A stretch of 5,294 bases of DNA, from positions 1-5,294 of the forward strand of contig JAISNE010000331.1 of the NCBI GenBank assembly GCA_031276375.1, in the 5' to 3' direction. The notes below the pieces were generated by a model. That model was not told the origin of the DNA. It saw nothing but the letters and a program-made list of their open reading frames with translations, and ran no database searches. A program made the translations under genes and the position numbers. This stretch comes from Accumulibacter sp. (lineage in GTDB: Bacteria > Pseudomonadota > Gammaproteobacteria > Burkholderiales > Rhodocyclaceae). How positions within the stretch are numbered: the stretch's first letter is position 1; each line of letters begins with the position of its first letter. This document shows, one piece after another, positions 1 through 5,293 of the stretch.

Positions 1-1
1 C

Positions 2-1387
2 CCGCCAGGCAAGCTTTTCGTCCTGGACACCAACGTCCTGCTGCATGATCCGACCTCGGTTTACCGTTTCGAGGAGCACGATGTGTTCCTGCCGATGAAG
101 ACCCTGGAGGAGCTGGACAACAACAAGAAGGGACTGTCCGACGTCGCGCGCAACGCGCGCCAGGTCACGCGCACCCTGGATGAAATCGTCAACAGCCAGG
201 AGGGCGGCATCCAGAGCGGCATCCCGCTCGCCGAACTGTCGCGCGAACTGGCCAGCGGGCGGCTCTTCCTGCAAACGGAAGCCATCTCCGACGAACTGCC
301 GGCCGGTTTGCCGACGACCCAATCGGACAACCAGATCCTGGCGGTGGTCATTCATCTGCAAGGTCTGTATCCGGCGCGCCGCGTCATCCTCGTGTCGAAG
401 GACATCAACATGCGCATCAAGGCCCGCGCGCTCGGGCTGGAAGCGCAGGATTATTTCAACGACCGGGTGCTCGAAGACATCGATCTGCTGTACAGCGGGG
501 TATTCGAACTGCCGGCGGATTTCTGGGACAGGTACGGCCAGGGCATGGAATCCTGGAAACACGAAGGCCGCCTGATGTACCGCGTCAAGGGTTCGCTCTG
601 CTCGCAACTGCTGGTCAACGAATTTCTCCATCAGGAAGGCGAGCGGCCTTTTCACGCGATCGTCCGGGAAATCAGCGGGAAAACGGCGCGCTTCGAGACG
701 CTGATCGACTATACGCATCCCAGGAACAACGTTTGGGGCATCACCGCGCGCAACCGCGAGCAGAATTTCGCGCTCAACCTGCTGATGGATCCGGAGATCG
801 ATTTCGTCAGCCTGCTCGGCCAGGCCGGCACCGGCAAGACCTTGCTCACGCTGGCCGCCGGACTCACCCAGGTGCTCGACGAGCAGCGTTATTCGGAAAT
901 CATCATAACCCGCGTCACGGTGCCGGTCGGCGAGGACATCGGTTTCCTGCCCGGCTCGGAAGAGGAAAAAATGGGGCCGTGGATGGGCGCGCTGGAGGAC
1001 AACCTGGAGGTGCTGAACAAATCAGACGGCCACGAGGGCGGCGAGTGGGGGCGCGCGGCGACGCGCGACCTGATCCACGGCCGGATCCGCGTCAAATCGA
1101 TGAACTTCATGCGCGGGCGCACCTTCCTGAACAAGTATCTGATCATCGACGAGGCGCAGAACCTGACGCCGAAGCAGATGAAAACACTGATCACGCGCGC
1201 CGGTCCGGGCACCAAGGTGGTCTGCATGGGCAACATCGCCCAGATCGACACGCCTTATCTGACCGAAGGCAGTTCCGGTCTCACCTACGTCGTCGATCGC
1301 TTCAAGGGCTGGGCGCATTCCGGCCACGTCACGTTGCAGCGCGGCGAGCGTTCGCGCCTCGCCGATTACGCCGCCGAAGTGTTATAG
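2..1387 (+). CDS. phoH2: PIN-domain / PhoH-domain ATPase (PhoH2/YlaK type), 5'-truncated by window edge
   Basis: The reading frame is open from base 2 to the TAG at 1385-1387, giving 461 visible residues. Residue numbers count from base 2. An internal GTG at 83 is not the true start, because the conserved PIN opening KLFVLDTNVLLHDP (residues 4-17) lies before it; probably only a few to about 20 residues are missing. The N-terminal half is a PIN nuclease domain with the expected acidic residues: D9, E36/E37 (LEELD), D109 (QSDNQIL) and D134 (VSKDINMRIKA). The C-terminal half is a PhoH P-loop ATPase with Walker A GQAGTGKT (from residue 273), Walker B LIIDEAQN (D383) and the family tail TLQRGERSRLADYA. 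Characterised PIN-PhoH proteins of mycobacteria act as cytoplasmic ATP-dependent RNA helicase/RNases, so RNA cleavage and unwinding is the likely role here. All key residues are present. The gene ends in a strong terminator. Family assignment is firm; the cellular function is inferred. Confidence 0.96.
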   Translation, partial: PPGKLFVLDTNVLLHDPTSVYRFEEHDVFLPMKTLEELDNNKKGLSDVARNARQVTRTLDEIVNSQEGGIQSGIPLAELSRELASGRLFLQTEAISDELPAGLPTTQSDNQILAVVIHLQGLYPARRVILVSKDINMRIKARALGLEAQDYFNDRVLEDIDLLYSGVFELPADFWDRYGQGMESWKHEGRLMYRVKGSLCSQLLVNEFLHQEGERPFHAIVREISGKTARFETLIDYTHPRNNVWGITARNREQNFALNLLMDPEIDFVSLLGQAGTGKTLLTLAAGLTQVLDEQRYSEIIITRVTVPVGEDIGFLPGSEEEKMGPWMGALEDNLEVLNKSDGHEGGEWGRAATRDLIHGRIRVKSMNFMRGRTFLNKYLIIDEAQNLTPKQMKTLITRAGPGTKVVCMGNIAQIDTPYLTEGSSGLTYVVDRFKGWAHSGHVTLQRGERSRLADYAAEVL

Positions 1388-1405
1388 TCGCCGGAAACCC
1401 GTCAG

Positions 1406-1439
1406 CGAGCCGTGTCACCGGACACGGCTCGATTGTTTT
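1406..1439 (+). terminator. Rho-independent terminator after the PhoH gene
   Basis: A perfect 11-bp stem (CGAGCCGTGTC at 1406-1416 with GACACGGCTCG at 1421-1431) closes on the 4-nt loop ACCG. It is followed by the T-rich run ATTGTTTT. It begins 18 nt after the PhoH stop codon. It separates the PhoH transcript from the next gene, which therefore probably has its own promoter in the short gap before 1503, although I could not identify a convincing -35/-10 pair there. Confidence 0.9.
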
Positions 1440-1492
1440 CAACGCCCGGTTCCTCCGTGCCGCCCGCGCGCGGGAGGAATCCGCCGCCCATC

Positions 1493-1505
1493 GGAGAATC
1501 GTTTG
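1493..1505 (+). promoter_or_regulatory. Ribosome binding site that selects a TTG start
   Basis: GGAGA at 1493-1497 lies 5 nt before TTG at 1503-1505. The protein that begins at this TTG opens directly with a complete signal peptide (MKRRAFVTASILALLAG), and no ATG or GTG in this frame gives an equally good fit. TTG is therefore taken as the start. Confidence 0.75.
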
Positions 1506-2711
1506 AAACGACGCGCATTCGTCACCGCTTCCATCCTGGCGCTGCTGGCCGGCGCATCGCCGGCGCAGGCCGCGCCGGCGGCGAAAACGCCCGCCAAACC
1601 CGTGAAAACGCCCGTCAAACCCGTGGCAAAAAAACGTCCGGCCAAACCCGCGCGCGCCGCTCCGTCCGCCGCGAAACCCGGAGAAACGCGGGAAGCCGCG
1701 CCGCGCGGCGCCCTCGCCCTGCCGGACGAGCCGCCGCCGCAATGGCGCAACTACGAACTGATTTCGGCGATGACGCTGAAAAACACGATCGGCAAGACGC
1801 GCCTGTGGCTGCCGCTGGTGCAGTACCGCGATACCTCCTGGGAACGCTCGTTCGGCCATCGCTGGCAGGGCAATTACGCCACGGCCGGCATCTACCGCGA
1901 TCCGGTCGCCGACATGGAAGTCTTCTACGCCGACTGGCCGGAAGGCATCGCCGAACCGAAGCTGGAAATCGTCAGCCAGTTCGCCACGCAGGACCGCCAG
2001 TTCGACATCACCCGCCGCGCAGCCATCGCCGAACGCACCGAGATTCTGCGCCGCTGCCTGCAAGCCACCGAACTGGTGCCCATCGACGGCATCGTGCGGC
2101 AAACGGCCGAGCGGGCCATCGGGCGGATCAGGGATTCGCTGGCGCAGGCCAAGGCGATCTACGACTGGGTCGTCGAAAACACCCGCTACGACCCGCGGCC
2201 GCCGAGCTCCGGGCACATGCACATCGCCGGCTTTCTCGAAAGCGGCCAGCTGGCGGGACGAAGCATCGAAATATCGCTGCTGTTCGTCGGCCTGTGCCGC
2301 GCCATCGGCATCCCGGCGCGCCCGGTGTTCGGGCTGCGCATGGACCGCTCGCGCCTGTTCGCCTGCCTCGGCGCCAGCGGCGAACTTGGCGCCTCCCGGC
2401 ACTGCCGGGCTGAGTTCTATTCGCCGGGCTACGGTTGGGTGCCGGTCAATCCGTCGGACGTCCGTCAAGTCATTCTGGACGAAAGCCTCGATCCCGGCGA
2501 CCCCAAACTGACCATCCTGAAAAAGCTGCTGTTCGGCTTCTGGGAAATGAACTGGATTGCCTTGAACACCGCCCAGGACATCGTCCTGCAAGGAGCGCCC
2601 GAAAGCACGCGGCCCTTCCTGTCCGGCCCAGTCGTCGAAACACCCGAAGGCCGTTTCGGCGATCCCGCGAGCGGCTACTTCGATTACCGTGTCAGCGCGC
2701 AGCGGACCTGA
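1503..2711 (+). CDS. Exported transglutaminase-like domain protein with altered catalytic residues
   Basis: A 402-residue protein starting at TTG. Residues 1-23 form a Sec-type signal peptide (basic KRR, hydrophobic core, predicted cleavage after AQA), so it should act in the periplasm. Residues 24-65 are a disordered Ala/Lys/Pro/Arg linker containing a heptad duplication (AKTPAKP, VKTPVKP). The transglutaminase-like core follows. It shows the pre-core helix AIYDWVVENTRYDPR, the segment GRSIEISLLFVGLCRAIGIP (residues 252-271), and the His-loop HCRAEFYSPGYGWVPVNPSD (from H300). Members of this family normally read G-[KR]-C at the first site, giving the nucleophilic Cys, and W-V-P-x-D-P at the third. 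Here the equivalent positions are S254 (AGC) and N316, while H300 is kept. It may be a non-catalytic or altered-chemistry member that binds protein or peptidoglycan; substrate unknown. No terminator is evident after the stop. The fold assignment is good; the loss of activity is inferred. Confidence 0.88.
   Translation: MKRRAFVTASILALLAGASPAQAAPAAKTPAKPVKTPVKPVAKKRPAKPARAAPSAAKPGETREAAPRGALALPDEPPPQWRNYELISAMTLKNTIGKTRLWLPLVQYRDTSWERSFGHRWQGNYATAGIYRDPVADMEVFYADWPEGIAEPKLEIVSQFATQDRQFDITRRAAIAERTEILRRCLQATELVPIDGIVRQTAERAIGRIRDSLAQAKAIYDWVVENTRYDPRPPSSGHMHIAGFLESGQLAGRSIEISLLFVGLCRAIGIPARPVFGLRMDRSRLFACLGASGELGASRHCRAEFYSPGYGWVPVNPSDVRQVILDESLDPGDPKLTILKKLLFGFWEMNWIALNTAQDIVLQGAPESTRPFLSGPVVETPEGRFGDPASGYFDYRVSAQRT
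1581..1622 (+). repeat. 21-bp tandem duplication inside the signal-proximal linker
   Basis: Two adjacent 21-bp units (1581-1601 and 1602-1622) differ at two positions. Both contain GAAAACGCCCG followed by CAAACCC. In frame they encode AKTPAKP and VKTPVKP, so the length of the basic Pro-rich linker after the signal peptide can change in 7-residue steps without a frameshift. Confidence 0.85.
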
Positions 2712-2831
2712 TGCGATGGCCGGCACGCCGGGCGGACGAGCGCGGCGGCTCGATCGCAGGGAAACTGCAATGACTCCGATGCCGGCTTTGCCCCTTTCAG
2801 CTCTTTTCCATGTCTGACGGAGTGCATTTTC

Positions 2832-3371
2832 ATGTCGAATGACAGAATTATTGGCATCCTGTACGGTGTGTCGCTTGCGGTACATTCATGTGTGTGTTTT
2901 CATATTGCCAATACCGAACCTGTTTCATGCTTGATCGGCGCGGCCATGTATCTTTTATCAATATATGAAAACATGGGTTTTCACTGGTCGCGGGATGTTG
3001 CCTATTTGCTGTCTTCCGGAATGATTTCCGGAATTATCCTGAATACCGTCAGGAGAACAGTGGAAGGCATGGTATTGGGATGGCCGCGATTCAAGGACCA
3101 TGACAAGTCTACTTTTTTCAGATTCTGGTTGAGATGCCTGCTTTGGGTTGGTCTTGCGTTTTTCGCCTTTGGCGCATGGGGCAGCAATGAAACAAGGAAT
3201 TTCGAGAAATTACACGCACTGGATGCCGGCCATGAATTGGGAGGGACAATGCATGTTTTTTCGATTGCGTTAGCTTCTTTTATATATGGCGGTGTCGTCA
3301 ATGTCATCGACGACGCAATTTCCGCGACATATTTCATTTTGAAGAGGCGGGATAATGAGCCGGGATCATGA
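2832..3371 (+). CDS. Unrecognised multi-pass inner-membrane protein (179 aa)
   Basis: The start is ATG at 2832, preceded by GGAG at 2819-2822 with 9 nt spacing. I do not recognise the family. Hydrophobic stretches at about residues 5-26, 31-47, 56-72, 99-116 and 139-159 suggest five membrane segments. A basic cytoplasmic loop (74-98, including RRTVEGM and WPRFKDHDK) lies between segments 3 and 4. An acidic loop with His (117-138) lies between segments 4 and 5. The basic C-terminus (KRR) fits the positive-inside rule. There is no signal-peptide cleavage site, nucleotide-binding motif or metal-binding cluster. Codon use and base composition are far more AT-rich than in the preceding gene (25 of 60 G+C at 2881-2940), which points to separate ancestry. 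The next gene, 92 bp downstream on the same strand, has the same composition and nearly the same length, so the two may be co-transcribed. A real gene is likely; its function is unknown. Confidence 0.75.
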   Translation: MSNDRIIGILYGVSLAVHSCVCFHIANTEPVSCLIGAAMYLLSIYENMGFHWSRDVAYLLSSGMISGIILNTVRRTVEGMVLGWPRFKDHDKSTFFRFWLRCLLWVGLAFFAFGAWGSNETRNFEKLHALDAGHELGGTMHVFSIALASFIYGGVVNVIDDAISATYFILKRRDNEPGS

Positions 3372-3451
3372 ACCTGGATTTCTGACCTGGATATATCGTA
3401 AATCGAGTCCAATCCGCACGCTTGCTTATCATTCCAGACTGCGTTTATTCT

Positions 3452-3466
3452 AGGGTGAACAACATG
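3452..3466 (+). promoter_or_regulatory. Ribosome binding site fixing the ATG start at 3464
   Basis: AGGG at 3452-3455 lies 8 nt before ATG 3464. The frame is open further upstream to a TTG at 3422, but that codon has no Shine-Dalgarno-like sequence at a proper distance. The extra residues would also place MLIIPDCVYS in front of the basic N-terminal segment. The 180-residue version is preferred. Confidence 0.65.
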
Positions 3467-4006
3467 AAAGATCATTGCAGGGATTCTTCAAGGAAATCAT
3501 GCAAAAAATATGCAGGCGCCTTATTGATAGTCTTTGTCGCAAGCAGTTACATCCTGGCCCTATTCGGACTTGCCAGCCATTCAAAATATCTTTCCATCTT
3601 TTTTTCACTGCCGATGAGTTTTCTTTTTGTTCAACGTGTACAAAAGGACAAGGTCGGCTCCGAACAAGTTTTATCCAATATCAAAGAGGCGAATCAGCTT
3701 CTTGATCGGTATTTACATGAAAACATGGCATACCGCTATGGCGACAGAAATGAAGAAATTTATAACAACAAGCATCACAATTTTTCTGATTTTGATCTGA
3801 TCGAAGTGCTGTCTTCACCCATGGTAATTATTTTGTGTTTTTGCATGGCTTTCATCACATTTATTGATCCGATTTATTTTGATGTTGATGTGAATGATCC
3901 CTTGCAATTGGCGAAGCTGTTCCTGATTAATCTTTTCCAGTTGTTCTTTTTTTCTGCTGCTTTTAACGGGATCATTCTGTTTTTCAGAATCCGGCGAAAT
4001 GAATAA
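3464..4006 (+). CDS. Unrecognised four-segment membrane protein (180 aa)
   Basis: Start ATG 3464, stop TAA 4004-4006. I do not recognise the family. A basic N-terminus (RKSCKK) is followed by a tight membrane hairpin (about residues 17-37 and 41-56). A charged, probably helical cytoplasmic stretch follows (57-115, including KVGSEQVLSNIKEANQLLDRYL), then a second pair of membrane segments (about 117-136 and 151-174) joined by a short acidic loop (DPIYFDVDVNDP). The end is RIRRNE. Charge distribution predicts both termini inside and the acidic loop outside. The layout is loosely reminiscent of small membrane proteins with an N-terminal 2TM hairpin and cytoplasmic helix, such as SLATT-type proteins, but the second TM pair differs and I see no diagnostic motif. 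The gene is strongly AT-rich (20 of 60 G+C at 3781-3840). It likely forms a pair with the gene upstream. A real gene is likely; its function is unknown. Confidence 0.72.
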   Translation: MKDHCRDSSRKSCKKYAGALLIVFVASSYILALFGLASHSKYLSIFFSLPMSFLFVQRVQKDKVGSEQVLSNIKEANQLLDRYLHENMAYRYGDRNEEIYNNKHHNFSDFDLIEVLSSPMVIILCFCMAFITFIDPIYFDVDVNDPLQLAKLFLINLFQLFFFSAAFNGIILFFRIRRNE

Positions 4007-4133
4007 TGGCTATTATGAAGATTCAAGGGGCTGGGTAATTTTGTTTTTTGATTGGAATCCAGATTTAGTCGACGGGCGCCATAAGTCGTCATGGCGGAAA
4101 GCCTCCGCGCGGAGATGAAAGAGGCGGCGGGAT

Positions 4134-4150
4134 GCGAGCCCGCGGCTCGC
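4134..4150. repeat. Small perfect hairpin at the left edge of the repeat cluster
   Basis: GCGAGCC (4134-4140) and GGCTCGC (4144-4150) form a perfect 7-bp stem with loop CGC. It sits 6 nt before the left arm of the larger inverted repeat and probably belongs to the same dispersed REP-like element. No T-run follows, so it is not a terminator. Confidence 0.75.
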
Positions 4151-4223
4151 ACTGTGGGCGGGACGCCCGCGCCAGTTAAGATGACAGGGGACAATCAGTG
4201 ACCGGCGCCCTCAACCCCGGCCC

Positions 4224-4241
4224 CTCTTCACAAGTGGAGAG
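4224..4241. repeat. Hairpin A of the repeat cluster
   Basis: CTCTTCAC (4224-4231) pairs with GTGGAGAG (4234-4241) over 8 bp with one T-G wobble and a 2-nt AA spacer. Its centre CACAAGTGG (4229-4237) is the reverse complement of CCACTTGTG at 4262-4270 in the neighbouring structure, so the two hairpins are divergent inverted copies of one unit. Confidence 0.7.
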
Positions 4242-4254
4242 AGGAGATATCAAG

Positions 4255-4300
4255 CCCTCCCCCACTTGTGGGGAAGGTGGCGCGAAGCGCCGGGAGAGGG
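4255..4300. repeat. Three-way-junction palindrome B of the repeat cluster
   Basis: An outer stem CCCTC (4255-4259) / GAGGG (4296-4300) encloses two perfect hairpins: CCCCAC/GTGGGG (4260-4265 with 4268-4273) and GGCGC/GCGCC (4279-4283 with 4287-4291, loop GAA). The arrangement predicts a cloverleaf-like three-way junction in single-stranded DNA or RNA. No coding role is evident. Confidence 0.7.
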
Positions 4301-4419
4301 AATGGCGCCGCAAATATTACTGTCTTCGCTCTTCTGTCCTCTGAACCGGGGAGCGCGGGCGTCCCGCCTGCTTCGTGGGACTTGCTTTTTTGCGGGCGCA
4401 CGATAATAAACCGTGCCCG

Positions 4420-4453
4420 GAATAGCCGATGTTCGGCTATTCAAGTTTGTTTT
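4420..4453 (+). terminator. Possible Rho-independent terminator without an adjacent gene
   Basis: GAATAGCCGA (4420-4429) and TCGGCTATTC (4433-4442) form a perfect 10-bp stem with loop TGT. It is followed by AAGTTTGTTTT. The stem is only moderately GC-rich and the T-tract is interrupted and offset by two A's, so termination may be weak. The nearest upstream gene on this strand ends 413 bp earlier, across the repeat cluster. Confidence 0.5.
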
Positions 4454-4611
4454 CAATCCAACAAGTTAAATATTACCAATCCCATTTACTCATGGCATGA
4501 AATGTCCCCGGCCTTTTCAGCTCTTCCAGAATCCGATGAGCAGAAAAAGACATGATGGAATATCTTGTTGGTTAAAAAGGACGGCGAAACCTTGATGGGT
4601 TAAAATCAATG

Positions 4612-4634
4612 AAGCCCGATTTTCCGGGCTTTTG
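4612..4634 (+). terminator. Rho-independent terminator in the gene-poor interval
   Basis: AAGCCCG (4612-4618) and CGGGCTT (4625-4631) form a 7-bp stem with loop ATTTTC, and the 3' arm runs straight into TTTTG. The layout is a classic intrinsic terminator for a rightward transcript. The reverse complement has a poorer T-run (CTTCATTGATTTT). What it terminates is unclear: the last confident + strand gene ends about 600 bp upstream, so a small RNA, a short ORF or a decayed gene between 4443 and 4611 is possible. Confidence 0.75.
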
Positions 4635-4691
4635 CGTTTCTGGAATCGAGAAGTACAAAAAATCGCTGTCGACAAGTCTGTTCCACGCCAA

Positions 4692-4720
4692 ATTCTGGAT
4701 TGTTGTTGCGAATCCGGAAT
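4692..4720. repeat. AT-rich imperfect hairpin
   Basis: ATTCTGGATT (4692-4701) pairs with AATCCGGAAT (4711-4720) over 10 bp with one T-G wobble and a 9-nt loop. No T-run follows. It may be a degenerate intergenic palindromic repeat. Confidence 0.5.
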
Positions 4721-5012
4721 CGACACGACCGGGAAACGGGCTCATACCAAGTTGTGGTCAAACCATCGTGATACGCCGGGAAATGACAGGAATCCCGACA
4801 CGTCAAACTTGAATATCAACGGCCTGTCGAGCGCAACCTGGTATCGGATTTTTTTCTGGGCGCCGCGGCTGGCGTCTTGACAGGCGTAATCCGGGCAAGC
4901 AATGCGGCCGATTGCTCTTTCTGCGTGCCGAGATGACCGGCCAGCCTGTGGCAGCGACGGTTCCGGGAACATCGGACGACCGGATAGCGGAAGTGGATAC
5001 AACCTGCGCGGC

Positions 5013-5052
5013 GGGGGAGCGGTGACGAGTTTGGCGTTCGCTTCGCTCCCCC
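5013..5052. repeat. GC-rich hairpin near the end of the minus-strand gene
   Basis: GGGGGAGCG (5013-5021) and CGCTCCCCC (5044-5052) form a perfect 9-bp stem around a 22-nt loop. It lies about 50 nt beyond the stop of the minus-strand gene, in the position of a terminator. However, neither strand shows a T-run after it, so it would have to be a Rho-dependent pause, an mRNA 3'-end protector or a repeat. Confidence 0.6.
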
Positions 5053-5104
5053 CCGGTCAGGCGGGCTTCATGGGACGGAAGACCGTCGGGTACTGGCGTC
5101 CCCT

Positions 5105-5293
5105 TTATTTTTCCTGTTCCGCCGCGAACATCTCCCGGTAATTTTTTCCCCGCGCCATTTGCGGCCGGGAGGGGGTCCGTCCCTGTTGCTCCTCGCTTTG
5201 GGCGACGCGGCCGGCGGTGAGGCGGAAAGCCTCGGTAAAGGAGCGTGTCTCGCGCAGCGCCTCGTGAAAATAGGCGCGGCCAAAATCGGTGAA
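5105..5293 (-). CDS. C-terminal end of a probable C13-family (legumain-like) peptidase, cut by window edge
   Basis: Read leftward from 5293, the frame is open for 62 codons to TAA at 5107-5105. No start codon lies near the window edge, because the gene begins outside. The visible tail opens DFGRAYFHEALRETRSFTEAF, continues through a charged helical stretch (GRVAQSEEQQGRTPSRPQMA), and ends FAAEQEK. The pattern of an aromatic/acidic D-x-G-x-A-[YF]-F followed by E-A-L-x-x-T-R-S-x-x-x-A-F, then a charged helix and a T-P-S-x-P-Q-M-A segment, matches my recollection of the C-terminus of proteobacterial C13 peptidase-family proteins (clan CD cysteine proteases). The catalytic His and Cys would lie in the part outside the window, so activity cannot be judged. 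Codon use is GC-rich like the chromosome-type genes. That it is a real coding end is likely; the family is a moderate-confidence inference. Confidence 0.62.
   Translation of the reverse strand, partial: FTDFGRAYFHEALRETRSFTEAFRLTAGRVAQSEEQQGRTPSRPQMARGKNYREMFAAEQEK

Larger units (their letters stand above)
4157..4368. repeat. Inverted-repeat bounded, REP-like palindromic cluster
   Basis: A 16-bp exact inverted repeat bounds the segment: GGCGGGACGCCCGCGC at 4157-4172 and GCGCGGGCGTCCCGCC at 4353-4368. Each arm is itself self-complementary (GGGCG/CGCCC and GCGGG/CCCGC). Between the arms lie two further palindromic units at 4224-4241 and 4255-4300. The GCGGGCGTCCCGCC core resembles dispersed intergenic repeats familiar from many GC-rich proteobacterial genomes, where it generates spurious peptides such as AGVPPA. 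There is no transposase. It is either a nest of REP-type repeats or a small non-autonomous element. Confidence 0.7.
4007..5104. other. Gene-poor interval of about 1.1 kb
   Basis: No reading frame here has a credible start, ribosome site and protein-like composition together. ORFs of 66-106 codons on both strands (for example 3874-4194 minus, 4268-4555 plus, 4742-5002 minus) run through hairpin repeats and look spurious. The interval holds a cluster of palindromic repeats (4134-4368), two terminator-like hairpins (4420-4453 and 4612-4634), an AT-rich hairpin (4692-4720) and a GC-rich hairpin (5013-5052). No tRNA T-loop signature or rRNA segment was seen. An open frame at 4787-4933 (+) encodes a hydrophobic piece, DFFLGAAAGVLTGVI, but has no start codon and could be a remnant or chance. 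Confidence 0.7.

Noticed and set aside
733..1506. 257-codon + strand ORF overlapping the PhoH gene
   Set aside because: It is a +1/+2 frame shadow of the conserved ATPase domain with an Arg/His/Pro-rich product; the in-frame PhoH motifs show which frame is real.
1412..2413. 333-codon + strand ORF overlapping the transglutaminase-like gene
   Set aside because: It is a shadow frame made of Arg/Pro/Ala/His repeats, without a ribosome site, and it begins inside the PhoH terminator.
2737..2752. Hairpin CGAGC/GCTCG as a terminator for the transglutaminase-like gene
   Set aside because: The stem is only 5 bp and no T-run follows; stems of this size are common in GC-rich DNA.
2711..2773. 20-codon ORF (MRWPARRADERGGSIAGKLQ) overlapping the TGA of the transglutaminase-like gene as TGATG
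   Set aside because: The coupling geometry is suggestive, but the peptide is short, Arg-rich like any GC-rich frame, and has no supporting signal.
1329..2885. 518-codon ORF on the minus strand
   Set aside because: It lies antisense to the transglutaminase-like gene and is open because GC-rich codons rarely make stops in that frame. Its product is a low-complexity Arg/Gly/Ala sequence with no domain, and it runs across the junction into the next gene.
3422..3463. Upstream TTG start for the second membrane protein
   Set aside because: There is no Shine-Dalgarno sequence before 3422, whereas AGGG at 3452-3455 is well placed for ATG 3464.
3002..3475. 157-codon minus-strand ORF over the first membrane gene
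   Set aside because: The + strand frame has a Shine-Dalgarno sequence and coherent membrane topology; this antisense frame has neither.
4134..4368. CRISPR-like array
   Set aside because: The repeats are inverted and of unequal length and spacing, with no regular direct repeat-spacer periodicity.
4268..4555. 95-codon ORF containing GSAGVPPAS
   Set aside because: This peptide comes from reading through the GCGGGCGTCCCGCC palindrome; such ORFs are artefacts of the repeat.
4787..4933. Open 49-codon frame with DFFLGAAAGVLTGVI as a membrane-gene remnant
   Set aside because: There is no start codon, no ribosome site and no recognisable homologue; a chance hydrophobic stretch cannot be excluded.
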